Of a stretch of 41,671 nucleotides of DNA, positions 1-7,299 are shown one piece after another (the stretch's first letter is position 1; the number at the start of each line of letters is the position of its first letter). The stretch comes from an uncultured Eremococcus sp. (GTDB lineage Bacteria > Bacillota > Bacilli > Lactobacillales > Aerococcaceae). The notes below the pieces were generated by a model that had not been told where the DNA came from, made no database searches, and saw only the letters and a program-made list of their open reading frames with translations. The stretch is taken from assembly GCA_943914835.1 (NCBI GenBank), contig CALUDO010000009.1, positions 1 through 41,671 of the forward strand, written 5' to 3'. Both the position numbers and the translations under genes were made by a program.

Positions 1-2
1 AT

Positions 3-30
3 TTTACAGAAATCGACAATATGTTATAAT
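3..30 (+). promoter_or_regulatory. sigma-A promoter of the LysM protein gene
   Basis: The -35 is TTTACA at 3-8 and the -10 is TATAAT at 25-30, with a 16-nt spacer. An upstream TG (extended -10) is present. The expected start of transcription is near 37, giving a leader of about 55 nt. Confidence 0.65.
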
Positions 31-36
31 AAATAA

Positions 37-53
37 TGTAAAGTAATTGTAAT
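37..53 (+). promoter_or_regulatory. WalR (YycF/VicR)-type binding box
   Basis: TGTAAA (37-42), five bases, then TGTAAT (48-53) fits the known WalR consensus TGTWAH-N5-TGTWAH exactly. Two further TGTTAT half-sites flank it at 22-27 and 57-62. The box lies over the predicted transcription start, a position that in Bacillus is typical of WalR-repressed genes; the repression direction is inference. The downstream gene encodes a secreted LysM protein, which suits a cell-wall regulon. Confidence 0.55.
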
Positions 54-90
54 AAATGTTATTCTATTGAAATATAAGGAGTTGAATAAT

Positions 91-813
91 ATGTTTAAAA
101 AAGTTCAATATATTTCCCTCTTAAGTTTAACTTTAACTTCTAGTCTCATTCTATTATCAAATGATCAGCATGTTTCGGCAGATGATACAGAAACTGTAGA
201 AAGCCAAAATGAGGTGATAGGACACGTAGCCCCTGAAAAAGAAGGCTTTGTCCTAGATAACCATTCCTTTACTTCTGTAGATGAGGCCCTTGCTTATGGG
301 CGTGAAGTCTTTGATCAAACCAGACATAAAGAATTCTATGTAGAGTACTATGATGGCTATTATTATATTTATTGGGAACTAGTGAATGAGGAAGATGTAG
401 AAGAAGAACCTGGAGAGCTTCCAGAAGAGCCTTCAGACCCAAGCGATACTAATCCTTCAAATCCAGCCACCACCTACACGGTTCAAGCTGGGGATTCCCT
501 TTATAGTATAGCCAAGAAGTTTAATACAAGTGTTGATGAGATTAAATCCTTGAATAATATGGAAACAAATCTTATTTTTCCGGGACAGCTTTTGAACCTA
601 CCTAATCATGGTCAGAGTGACGGGAATGATGATGTAAGTGAACCAAGTTCAGATTATATTGATCCAAATTGGTTTTTAGATCAAGCTATTTTTAAAGATA
701 TACCGTCAGCCCTTCGATACGGACGCGATCGTTTTGACTATAAGAAATACAAACAATTCTATGTTAGAAGTGAAGGAGAGAACTATCGTATATATTGGGA
801 GCTTCTAGATTAG
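91..813 (+). CDS. secreted LysM-domain protein with a duplicated flanking module
   Basis: This 240-residue protein is predicted to be exported and to bind peptidoglycan. Residues 1-30 form a Sec signal peptide with a likely cut after VSA. Residues 129-170 are one LysM domain, starting YTVQAGDSLYSIAKKF. On either side lies a copy of a roughly 46-residue module (about 53-97 and 193-240) sharing the pattern AL-YGR--FD---K-FYV and ending in IYWEL. An acidic, proline-rich linker (about 98-127) joins the first copy to LysM. No enzymatic domain or LPXTG anchor is visible, so it is probably held by LysM or released. I chose ATG 91, not the upstream TTG at 67, because AAGGAG at 76-81 is spaced correctly. 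The flanking module is not one I recognise. Confidence 0.85.
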   Translation: MFKKVQYISLLSLTLTSSLILLSNDQHVSADDTETVESQNEVIGHVAPEKEGFVLDNHSFTSVDEALAYGREVFDQTRHKEFYVEYYDGYYYIYWELVNEEDVEEEPGELPEEPSDPSDTNPSNPATTYTVQAGDSLYSIAKKFNTSVDEIKSLNNMETNLIFPGQLLNLPNHGQSDGNDDVSEPSSDYIDPNWFLDQAIFKDIPSALRYGRDRFDYKKYKQFYVRSEGENYRIYWELLD

Positions 814-919
814 CTTGTATACCATTTTCAATGCTGAAAAGAAGGTTATCATGAGGATTCCAGGCAGATTTTGATTTCTTTGTCGCTATCAAAACTTTAA
901 AGATGGAAGCATCAGCAGA

Positions 920-957
920 GATAGGTCGTTCTAAGGAAGGGCCTATTTATTATTTTC
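920..957 (+). terminator. probable terminator after the LysM gene
   Basis: ATAGGTC (921-927) can pair with GGCCTAT (940-946), with one G-U pair, and is followed by a T-rich but interrupted tail. It is weaker than the other terminators in the window. The rest of the 814-1030 gap holds no recognisable gene, T-box or riboswitch. Confidence 0.4.
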
Positions 958-1030
958 TCTATAAGAAAGTGTGGTCTTTGCTAGTTAAATCGAGTAAGAT
1001 TAGTTTAACTTGATGGAAAGATGGTGGACT

Positions 1031-2344
1031 ATGTTCGATAGAATTGAAGATGCTCTGAAATGGATGAACCAAGAAACTAATCCCCTTAAACGGGAGAATT
1101 TAGATAAGATTAAGTTGGCTATGGAATATTTAGGGCATCCTGAAGAGGGATTGAATGTTATTCAGATTACTGGAACGAATGGGAAGGGGTCCGTCACATC
1201 TTTTTTGAAATCCTTATTTTTAGCTGCGGGGGTCAAGGTAGGAACCTTTACCTCTCCCCATATCATCCGTTTTAATGAACGAATTTCTTATAGGGGTGAG
1301 GATATTACTGATGCGGACTTGCTTAAATATTTGAACCGTATCTATGACCTTAACAACTATATGGCAAGGACAAGCTATGGTCGGTTAACTTATTTTGAAA
1401 TTTATACGGCTATTATGTTTCTTTACTTTCATGACCTCCAACCAGATGTCTGTTTAATTGAGGTTGGTATTGGTGGTTTAAACGATTGTACCAACGTGGT
1501 TGAAGCGCAATATGCCGTTCTGGTGACCATTGCCTTAGACCACCTAGCGGAACTTGGTGGAAGTGTTGAGGAGGTTGCCTATCAGAAATCCGGTATCATT
1601 AAATCTGGTGCAAAGGTTTTTCTTGGTCAACTACCGGAATCCACTTTGCCAGTGATTCAAGAGCGACTGCTTCAAGAAAATGCGCAGGGGTTTTTCTTCG
1701 GTCAAGATTTTGCTTTTCAGCCGCTTTCCTTGGACCTTGTCAATGGATCTCAATTTAGTTTCTGGTCAGATTCAAAGGAGGGGGAAGGAAACTATCGTTT
1801 GTCTATGATTGGCGAACACCAGATGCATAATGCTAGTCTAGCCCTAGAGGTTTTCTGTCACTGGATGGATGACCACGATCAAGAGATTTCAAAAGAAGCG
1901 ACTTACCAAGCCTTATTAGAAAACAAGTGGCAGGGCCGAATGGAGAAGGTTTCTAACCAGCCTTTAATCTATTTGGATGGGGCCCATAATGAAGCGGGAA
2001 TATTGGCCTTAAAGGCAACCATAGAGTCTTATATGGCTGATCAGTCAGTCAAGGTACTCTTTGCAGGTCTGAATCGGAAAAATCAAGAAGCACACTTGGA
2101 GCTTTTAAATAAGTTCCCTGTAGAGGCTATTTACCTCACCCCCTTTGATCATTATGAATCATTTACAAGTGACCAGTGGCAGGCTTTGCTTGAGGATCTG
2201 GGGTCACCTAAGATAAGAGTCATTAATGATTGGCAGGCCTATCTAGATAGCATAGATCCTAAAGAAGCTAGCCTTACCATTGTCACCGGATCTCTGTATT
2301 TTGTGTCTCAGGTGCGGAATTATCTTCATGTCAGTCTGGTTTAA
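1031..2344 (+). CDS. folC: folylpolyglutamate synthase / dihydrofolate synthase
   Basis: A Mur-ligase-family enzyme that joins glutamate to dihydropteroate or folates with ATP, in the cytoplasm; it makes and retains folate cofactors. The protein is 437 residues, usual for FolC. The P-loop GTNGKGS lies at about 48-54, followed by the family's TSPH segment and NERI. The C-terminal Mur-ligase domain includes LDGAHNE. The start is uncertain: ATG 1031 gives the typical MFDRIEDAL beginning and has GGTGG just upstream, while ATG 1013 in the same frame would add six residues. No other folate genes and no valS (a frequent neighbour) are beside it. No convincing promoter was found in front. Confidence 0.93.
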   Translation: MFDRIEDALKWMNQETNPLKRENLDKIKLAMEYLGHPEEGLNVIQITGTNGKGSVTSFLKSLFLAAGVKVGTFTSPHIIRFNERISYRGEDITDADLLKYLNRIYDLNNYMARTSYGRLTYFEIYTAIMFLYFHDLQPDVCLIEVGIGGLNDCTNVVEAQYAVLVTIALDHLAELGGSVEEVAYQKSGIIKSGAKVFLGQLPESTLPVIQERLLQENAQGFFFGQDFAFQPLSLDLVNGSQFSFWSDSKEGEGNYRLSMIGEHQMHNASLALEVFCHWMDDHDQEISKEATYQALLENKWQGRMEKVSNQPLIYLDGAHNEAGILALKATIESYMADQSVKVLFAGLNRKNQEAHLELLNKFPVEAIYLTPFDHYESFTSDQWQALLEDLGSPKIRVINDWQAYLDSIDPKEASLTIVTGSLYFVSQVRNYLHVSLV

Positions 2345-2366
2345 ACTGGATTTGACTTTAAACTGT

Positions 2367-2382
2367 GTCTCTTATAAGAGAC
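2367..2382. repeat. 16-bp perfect palindrome
   Basis: GTCTCTTATAAGAGAC is fully self-complementary and sits between the end of folC and the promoter of the 39-codon gene. No T tract follows, so it is unlikely to be an intrinsic terminator. Its centre is roughly 50 bp upstream of the predicted start of the next transcript, a place where an activator or repressor could bind. The bound protein is unknown. Confidence 0.5.
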
Positions 2383-2408
2383 CTAAAGTGCAATAATAGG
2401 CCTTCCAT

Positions 2409-2416
2409 GGTATGAT
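2409..2416 (+). promoter_or_regulatory. extended -10 promoter of the 39-codon gene
   Basis: TATGAT at 2411-2416 is part of the extended -10 element TGGTATGAT (2408-2416). The -35 region is poor, which extended -10 promoters tolerate. Transcription would begin about 2423, leaving a short leader with a strong ribosome binding site. Confidence 0.45.
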
Positions 2417-2439
2417 AAGCATAGATAGGGGGAAAACTT

Positions 2440-2559
2440 ATGAAGAAGTTATTTAAATCATCTAGTCTTAAATTTGTAATTGCCTTGAAGGTCATCGATC
2501 TTCTATTAACAATCTTAAAAGATCGTAAAAAACGCAAAAAAGACCTAGAAAAAGCTTAA
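2440..2559 (+). CDS. small basic hydrophobic protein, 39 residues, unknown function
   Basis: An ORF of 39 codons begins with ATG 2440 behind AGGGGGA (2427-2433), a strong binding site with good spacing. The protein has a basic N-terminus (MKKLFKSSSLK), a hydrophobic or amphipathic stretch of about 16 residues (FVIALKVIDLLLTIL) and a lysine/arginine-rich tail (KDRKKRKKDLEK). This composition suggests association with the membrane. It has its own extended -10 promoter and ends in a strong terminator shared with ssrA. I do not recognise the family. A small membrane peptide or a type I toxin-like peptide are possibilities, but no antisense RNA is evident. Being too short for most gene callers, it is likely to be missed. 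Confidence 0.6.
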   Translation: MKKLFKSSSLKFVIALKVIDLLLTILKDRKKRKKDLEKA

Positions 2560-2569
2560 AGACATAAGA

Positions 2570-2600
2570 AAAAGAGACAGGTAAAGTACCTGTCTCTTTT
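2570..2600. terminator. bidirectional terminator between the 39-codon gene and ssrA
   Basis: GAGACAGGTA (2574-2583) pairs perfectly with TACCTGTCTC (2587-2596) around a 3-nt loop, with A and T runs on both sides. It can end the small gene on the plus strand and ssrA on the minus strand. Confidence 0.9.
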
Positions 2601-2612
2601 CGTTTATGGATA

Positions 2613-2969
2613 TGGAGACGAGGGGAATCGAACCCCTGTCCAGAAAGCCCGCCACTCCAGATTCTACGCCAATAGTCTATTGATTAAATTTAGCTAACTC
2701 CTAGCCAATAGACAGGCATCAGAGGGCGCGAGTCTGTTAGTCTCTTATTCAACTTGCAGACGGAAAGTTGAATCGTATCCCACTAAATTGAGACCAGGAA
2801 CCGGTACATGGGCGATACCGGGCTGATCTTTGCAGGCAGTTTTTAGGCTGCTACTGCAAAAGTATTATTATTGTTTGCAGTTATATTTAACTGTAGCGTT
2901 GATGGGTAGTCGCTGCCTACCTGACGCATCAAGAGCTCGTATGAAATCTGTCGAAACCAGTACGCCCCC
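2613..2969 (-). ncRNA. ssrA: transfer-messenger RNA (tmRNA)
   Basis: tmRNA rescues stalled ribosomes and tags the unfinished protein for proteolysis. On the minus strand the RNA starts GGGGGCG (2969-2963) and ends CGTCTCC plus discriminator A (2613); these two ends pair as a seven-base acceptor stem with G-U pairs. A T-arm with GGTTCGATTCC is present near the 3' end. The tag frame (2878-2843) reads ANNNNTFAVAA then stop, giving AANNNNTFAVAA with the charged alanine. The CCA end is not encoded. At 357 nt it is the usual size for Firmicutes. Confidence 0.97.
2843..2878 (-). other. tmRNA proteolysis-tag reading frame
   Basis: The frame resumes at GCA (2878-2876) and ends with TAA (2845-2843). 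It encodes ANNNNTFAVAA. The C-terminal AVAA is a degron of the type read by ClpXP; the polyasparagine body resembles tags of other lactic acid bacteria. Confidence 0.92.
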
Positions 2970-2984
2970 GAGTTACATTAAATC

Positions 2985-3013
2985 ATTATACCATTTGCCT
3001 GCCTATAAAGCAA
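2985..3013 (-). promoter_or_regulatory. ssrA promoter
   Basis: On the minus strand, TTGCTT (3013-3008), a 17-nt spacer and TATAAT (2990-2985) with an upstream TGG make a strong sigma-A promoter. The predicted start is about nine bases before the mature 5' end, leaving a short leader for RNase P to remove. Confidence 0.85.
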
Positions 3014-3018
3014 AATAT

Positions 3019-3047
3019 TTTAATAGTGACAGGCTAGGTGCTATAAT
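3019..3047 (+). promoter_or_regulatory. promoter of the metallo-hydrolase gene
   Basis: TATAAT at 3042-3047 follows TGC, an extended -10. The -35 (TTTAAT, 3019-3024) is weak. It is divergent from the ssrA promoter, with the two -35 elements only five bases apart, so the polymerases may compete. Confidence 0.6.
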
Positions 3048-3078
3048 AATTTGAAATATGAGTATAAGGAGGGTCAAG

Positions 3079-3897
3079 ATGGATTTGTTTAGACATCATA
3101 GGGTGAGTCAACATATTACCCGGATTGAAACTCCCTTTGTCTGTACCTATTTGGTGGAGGGAACACAACGGGCTATTTTAATTGATTCTGGTTTTGGTTA
3201 TGGGGATTTACGGGGCTATGTGGAGAATTTAACTCACTTGCCTTTGGATGTTATCCTCAGTCATCCCCACTCGGACCATGGTGGAGGATCCGGTCAATTT
3301 GACCGTGTCTACCTAAATCCCATTGACCGTGACCTAGAGGAAGCCGCATTAACAACGATTTGGCGCAAGCGTCTATTAGCAGAAATCTTCGCTAAATCAG
3401 GTCGTAAGGTGGACCCTAGGTTGTTCCACCTCAAACGGTCAGAACCTTATGACAAGATTCATCCGGGTGACTTCTTTGATTTAGGGGGGGTCAGTCTACA
3501 AACCTTTGCCATGCCAGGGCATACGGAAGGGGAAGTGGGTTTCTTGATTGAAGAGGATCGCATTTTCTTTGCAGGTGATGCGGCCACAGATAATACTTTT
3601 ATCTATTTTGATCATTCTGCCCCCTTATCCCAATTTAAAGAAGGCCTGGAAGGGGTAATAGCTGTTGAAGATAAATTTGATCAAGTGCTAGTCTCTCATA
3701 AACCATTTGTCTTTCCCAAAGAAATTATTAGGAGTAATCATATCTGGGCTGACCGCGTTTTGGCTGGAGAAGATGACCACCTATACTTACGAACCAGGGA
3801 AGGCACACCTATTTATACCGCAAGAAATCGTAATAAGCATTATAATGACTTAGAAAGCTTAGGAAATATTCGCTATATAGACAAATTGGTTAGATAA
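3079..3897 (+). CDS. MBL-fold metallo-hydrolase
   Basis: A 272-residue cytoplasmic protein of the metallo-beta-lactamase fold. The metal-binding motif HxHxDH is intact at 62-67 (HPHSDH). Later ligands are visible in MPGHTEGEVGF and FAGDAA. The fold covers thioesterases, glyoxalase II-like and other hydrolases, and the substrate cannot be read from sequence. The C-terminal ~70 residues are less typical. ATG 3079 is preferred to the in-frame ATG at 3058 because AAGGAGGG (3066-3073) lies five bases before it and would be inside the longer version. The gene stands alone, between divergent ssrA and a convergent phosphatase. Confidence 0.88.
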   Translation: MDLFRHHRVSQHITRIETPFVCTYLVEGTQRAILIDSGFGYGDLRGYVENLTHLPLDVILSHPHSDHGGGSGQFDRVYLNPIDRDLEEAALTTIWRKRLLAEIFAKSGRKVDPRLFHLKRSEPYDKIHPGDFFDLGGVSLQTFAMPGHTEGEVGFLIEEDRIFFAGDAATDNTFIYFDHSAPLSQFKEGLEGVIAVEDKFDQVLVSHKPFVFPKEIIRSNHIWADRVLAGEDDHLYLRTREGTPIYTARNRNKHYNDLESLGNIRYIDKLVR

Positions 3898-3903
3898 CAT
3901 AAG

Positions 3904-3932
3904 AGGCATCCCTAATTAGACCAGGGATGCCT
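3904..3932. terminator. bidirectional terminator
   Basis: AGGCATCCCT (3904-3913) pairs exactly with AGGGATGCCT (3923-3932). It separates the converging metallo-hydrolase and phosphatase genes. The T tract is short on both sides. Confidence 0.75.
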
Positions 3933-3947
3933 TTGATTTATGGTGAA

Positions 3948-4640
3948 TTATTTTCCGGCAGCTTCCGCTACATCAGTGAAGTGGTCAGTTTGTCCATAGG
4001 CCGATAGGTTAAAGTGTCCATCTTTATATTCTACAATAGAGACAGAGGCATTATCCAGGGGCTCGGTTTCATTGAAATCAGCCACCAAGCCATGCAATAA
4101 GTTACGGATAGTCATACCATGACAAACCACTAGAACATTCTCGTCTGTTCCCGCATGTTTATTCAAGAGAGTCAAGAGTCCTGCCTCCACTCGTTGCCAG
4201 AATTCACTATATGATTCAGCATAATGGTAGGGATCGAACTTCTTGACTAAGCCCATTGCGGTTTGGATTTCTGGGTCTGTTCCTTTAGGCAGGTCATGCA
4301 TCACTTTGACTTCATCCATAACTTTAGGCCAGATATCTTCGGAAGGTAGCCCTTCGAAATAGCCAAAATGAACCTCGCGAAATTCCTTCATGGGATGTAA
4401 GCTTAGACCGTCCGCGTAATGGTTCTCCTCCAAGATAATAGTAGCTGTTTCGATGGTCCTCATTAAATCACTGGTGTAAACTGCATCGAATTGAACATTT
4501 GCCAAGCCCTTTCCTGACCGATGAATGTTTTTTATCCCTTCATCTGTTAATGGAGCATTGGACCAGCCTTGCATCCGGCCAAAGCGGTTAAAATAGGTTT
4601 CGCCATGTCTAACAAAATAAAAGGTAACGCCTTTGGACAT
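3948..4640 (-). CDS. histidine phosphatase family protein (phosphoglycerate-mutase-like)
   Basis: A 230-residue cytoplasmic enzyme of the branch 1 histidine phosphatase superfamily. The catalytic RHGE is at 11-14 and the second active-site histidine is in VVCHGMTIRNLL. The enzyme works through a phosphohistidine. The family includes true cofactor-dependent phosphoglycerate mutases and many phosphatases; the divergence here and the lack of glycolytic neighbours favour a phosphatase of unknown substrate. The start is supported by GGAGG eight to nine bases before the ATG. Confidence 0.9.
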   Translation of the reverse strand: MSKGVTFYFVRHGETYFNRFGRMQGWSNAPLTDEGIKNIHRSGKGLANVQFDAVYTSDLMRTIETATIILEENHYADGLSLHPMKEFREVHFGYFEGLPSEDIWPKVMDEVKVMHDLPKGTDPEIQTAMGLVKKFDPYHYAESYSEFWQRVEAGLLTLLNKHAGTDENVLVVCHGMTIRNLLHGLVADFNETEPLDNASVSIVEYKDGHFNLSAYGQTDHFTDVAEAAGK

Positions 4641-4667
4641 ATTTAATTCCTCCTTTTTCTAAGTATT

Positions 4668-4695
4668 ATTATACGTGACTTTTATCAAATGTCTA
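4668..4695 (-). promoter_or_regulatory. promoter of the histidine phosphatase gene
   Basis: On the minus strand, TAGACA (4695-4690), a 16-nt spacer and a perfect TATAAT (4673-4668) precede the gene. Confidence 0.65.
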
Positions 4696-4729
4696 AGTAA
4701 ATAGCAGAGGAACTTAGACTTTTATAAGA

Positions 4730-4758
4730 GTGAAATTTCTAGGTAAGTGTGTTACACT
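4730..4758 (+). promoter_or_regulatory. possible promoter of the yihY-rodA pair
   Basis: GTGAAA (4730-4735), a 17-nt spacer and TACACT (4753-4758) precede the gene. The match is moderate. Confidence 0.4.
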
Positions 4759-4787
4759 CTTTACGATTATGACTAAGGAGCTATTGA

Positions 4788-5768
4788 ATGACAGAGAATC
4801 CCTCGCGTATTGAACGCCTAATTAAAACATTTCAACTGAATAGTCAGCAACTATCATTTGGATCTTATGCAGCTGAACTGTCCTTTTATATAATCTGGGC
4901 GATAGTACCCTTAATGCTGGCCATAGCCAATACTATTGCTGTTTTACCTTTCTCATCAGACCAAATAATCACTACCATTAGCCAGGTGATTCCGGACCAA
5001 GTTCAATCTTTATTAATCCCTTTACTGGAAGATTATTTAAATTCAACCTCAACAGGTGTTTTCTCCTTGGGGTTGATTATTTCCTTGTGGCCTGCTTCAA
5101 ATGTCTTCAATACGATTCAGCGTGTGTTTAACACAATCTATAAGACCCAGCCTCGTCAGAATATGTTTGTTGCTAGAGCCTTTGCCTATGTTTTTACTGT
5201 TGCTTTAGTGATTTCAGGGATTGGTTTAGGTTTTGTGGTGGTTTTTGGTGAGACAATTTTCAATTTTATTCAAGAGACCTTTATGATAGACTTAGGTATC
5301 TTACACTTTATTGTTCGTCAGAGTGGTGCGATTGGCTTCATTTTAGTGGCAGGCCTGCTCTTAATTATGTACCACTTTATCCCCAATGTGACTTGGCCTT
5401 TGAAGTATTCTGTCCCAGGAACTGTGGTAAGTCTAATTGGCTTTTCTTTAATTTCTCAATTATTCTCTCTGGTGGTAGGTTTGATGGGCAAGTCAACCTC
5501 CAATCAAACGATTGGTGTTTTTATTATTTTAATCATTTGGTTATACTTTAACGCCATGGTTGTCACGGTAGGGGCCTTCATTAATGTATTTTATTATGAT
5601 TTTAAGGAACGGAACTATTGGCATGTCATGGACCAAGTTAAAGAACGTAAGACTTTTGCAAATGGGTCTAGCGGTTTTGTCCATTATAGTCAAAGCCTTC
5701 CTGCCCTGAAAAACAGAATTTATCTTGATAACAATCCAGGTGAACTGAAGGAGACGAAGTATTTATGA
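4788..5768 (+). CDS. YihY/BrkB-family integral membrane protein
   Basis: A 326-residue protein with about six transmembrane segments, starting with the family's FGSYAAELSFYIIWAIVPL region and including SLWPASNVFNTIQRVFN. The family was once called ribonuclease BN in error; no enzymatic role is established and a transport or membrane-organising function is only assumed. A hydrophilic tail of about 50 residues follows the last helix (from about 275) and faces the cytoplasm by prediction. AAGGAG lies seven bases before the ATG. Its stop overlaps the start of the RodA-type gene by four bases (ATGA), so the two are co-translated. Confidence 0.9.
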   Translation: MTENPSRIERLIKTFQLNSQQLSFGSYAAELSFYIIWAIVPLMLAIANTIAVLPFSSDQIITTISQVIPDQVQSLLIPLLEDYLNSTSTGVFSLGLIISLWPASNVFNTIQRVFNTIYKTQPRQNMFVARAFAYVFTVALVISGIGLGFVVVFGETIFNFIQETFMIDLGILHFIVRQSGAIGFILVAGLLLIMYHFIPNVTWPLKYSVPGTVVSLIGFSLISQLFSLVVGLMGKSTSNQTIGVFIILIIWLYFNAMVVTVGAFINVFYYDFKERNYWHVMDQVKERKTFANGSSGFVHYSQSLPALKNRIYLDNNPGELKETKYL

Positions 5769-6952
5769 ATATTACGCGACGCATGAAACAAGAGAATGAT
5801 TCCCGAGTGGATTATGGAATCATTCTAACAATTATAATTTTGGCCTTGATAGGGCTTGTATCCGTTTATGCCACTACTACCTTGATCCATGGTGAGGACA
5901 TTCGTCCAACCCTCTTCCATGCGCTTTGGTATGCTGTGGGATCGATTGCGGTGATTGTAGTTATGCAGTTCTCTAGCGAACAATTTTGGAAATTGTCTCC
6001 CTGGTTATATGGCTTTGGTTTAATTCTTCTGGTCCTAGTTCTCCTCTTTCATGATAGGCAGTTAGCGGCTGAAACAGGGGCTAAGTCCTGGTTTAACGTG
6101 GGCCCTCTATCCTTCCAACCATCAGAAGTTTTTAAGCCAGCCTATATATTGCTTCTAGCACGACTAGTGACTGACCATAATCAACAATTTACCCAGCGAA
6201 CCCTGAAATCTGATTGGATGCTCCTGGGTAAGATAGCCGTGATTGCACTCCCAGCTGTCCTCCTGATTCAATTACAGAATGACTTGGGGACCAATTTAGT
6301 TATCATAGCTATAACTGGTGGAGTTATTATAATGTCTGGAATATCCTGGCGGATTCTTCTGCCGGCAATTATCATTGTTATTGGATTAGCCGGTGGAATA
6401 TTGGCCGCTGTGGCTTTCTTCCCAGACTTCCTAGTGGAACATGGCTTAGTCCAATCCTACCAAATTAGTCGGATTCATGACTGGTTGGAGCCTTTTGCGG
6501 ATACTCGAGGATCTGGTTATCAGTTGGCTCAAAGTATGAAGGCCATTGGGTCAGGACAATTACTAGGAAAAGGCTTCGGCATATCTGATGTGACTGTTCC
6601 TGTACGGGAATCAGATTTTATTTTTACCACGATTGGTGAGAACTTTGGCTTTGTAGGGGCAGCCTTTCTCTTGTTTATCTATTTTATTCTTATCTACCAA
6701 ATGGTGCAGACCTGTTTTAAGACCAAGAATGAATTCTATACTTATATTGCCACCGGAGTTATCTCAATGATTCTTTTCCACCTCTTAGAAAATATTGGAA
6801 TGACCATTGGTTTGCTACCGATTACAGGGGTTCCCTTACCCTTTATTTCTCAAGGTGGATCGGCTCTCTTGAGTAATATGATTGGCGTTGGATTAATCTT
6901 ATCTATGCGCTACCATTACCGGTCCTATATTTTTGATAATGATGAGTTTTAA
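5765..6952 (+). CDS. rodA: SEDS-family cell-wall polymerase, RodA type
   Basis: A 395-residue polytopic membrane protein with about ten helices. SEDS proteins polymerise lipid II into glycan strands together with a class B penicillin-binding protein. Family signatures seen are WFNVGPLSFQPSEVFKP, QNDLGTNL, the loop SRIHDWLEPF with GSGYQLAQSMKAIGSG and GKGFG, and DFIFTTIGENFGF, which holds conserved catalytic-region residues. The C-terminus (PFISQGGSALLSNMIGVGL) is also standard. RodA rather than FtsW is inferred from the overall sequence and the absence of division genes nearby. It overlaps the upstream yihY-type gene by four bases and has no separate promoter. Confidence 0.88.
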   Translation: MNITRRMKQENDSRVDYGIILTIIILALIGLVSVYATTTLIHGEDIRPTLFHALWYAVGSIAVIVVMQFSSEQFWKLSPWLYGFGLILLVLVLLFHDRQLAAETGAKSWFNVGPLSFQPSEVFKPAYILLLARLVTDHNQQFTQRTLKSDWMLLGKIAVIALPAVLLIQLQNDLGTNLVIIAITGGVIIMSGISWRILLPAIIIVIGLAGGILAAVAFFPDFLVEHGLVQSYQISRIHDWLEPFADTRGSGYQLAQSMKAIGSGQLLGKGFGISDVTVPVRESDFIFTTIGENFGFVGAAFLLFIYFILIYQMVQTCFKTKNEFYTYIATGVISMILFHLLENIGMTIGLLPITGVPLPFISQGGSALLSNMIGVGLILSMRYHYRSYIFDNDEF

Positions 6953-6966
6953 TAAATTTATTATGT

Positions 6967-6974
6967 GATATAAT
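6967..6974 (+). promoter_or_regulatory. possible extended -10 promoter of the GcvH-like gene
   Basis: TGATATAAT (6966-6974) is an extended -10. No good -35 is seen. If used, the transcript would start at about 6981 and carry a very short leader made almost entirely of the ribosome binding site. Confidence 0.4.
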
Positions 6975-6993
6975 GATTTAAGGAGGAATAATA

Positions 6994-7284
6994 ATGCAAA
7001 CAAATTATTTATGGACAGAAGAAAAGGATGGTTTAACCATCATTGGTGTAAGCGAAGTACTTCAGGAAGAAGTTGGAGAAATTTCTTATGCTAATCTGGC
7101 TCGCTTAGGTGAAATTGAAGAAGGAACAACCCTCTTAAATGTGGAAGCTTCTAAAGCGACAATTGAAGTTGCTAGTCCAATTTCAGGACAAATTGTAGAA
7201 AGACATGACCAAGTAGAAGATGAACCATCTTTATTAGATGCTAAAGATCACGACAAGAACTGGTTAGTTAAAGTTCAGGCGTAA
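6994..7284 (+). CDS. GcvH-like lipoyl-domain protein
   Basis: A 96-residue protein of the biotinyl/lipoyl-domain superfamily, closest in pattern to glycine cleavage H protein but shorter than the usual 125-130. The expected lipoylated residue is Lys54, in VEASKATIEVASPISG. No glycine cleavage T or P genes occur in the window. In Firmicutes GcvH also serves as the first acceptor of lipoyl groups before transfer to dehydrogenase E2 subunits (octanoyl transfer by LipM or LipL), so a shuttle role fits an orphan gene; this is inference. AAGGAGG (6980-6986) stands seven bases before the start. The gene is flanked by its own weak promoter and a strong terminator. Confidence 0.8.
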   Translation: MQTNYLWTEEKDGLTIIGVSEVLQEEVGEISYANLARLGEIEEGTTLLNVEASKATIEVASPISGQIVERHDQVEDEPSLLDAKDHDKNWLVKVQA

Positions 7285-7299
7285 TTTAAATAGATAAGG

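Noticed and set aside
814..1009. Possible T-box or riboswitch before folC
   Set aside because: No T-box sequence, specifier loop or known riboswitch core was found; only a weak terminator.
2613..2660. A tRNA-like T-arm on the minus strand
   Set aside because: It is the 3' part of tmRNA, not a separate tRNA.
2830..3054. Plus-strand ORF of 74 codons
   Set aside because: It is antisense to ssrA; the sequence is explained by tmRNA structure and the ssrA promoter.
4788..5768. Ribonuclease BN
   Set aside because: The YihY family was given this name in error; the protein is a membrane protein with no nuclease motif.
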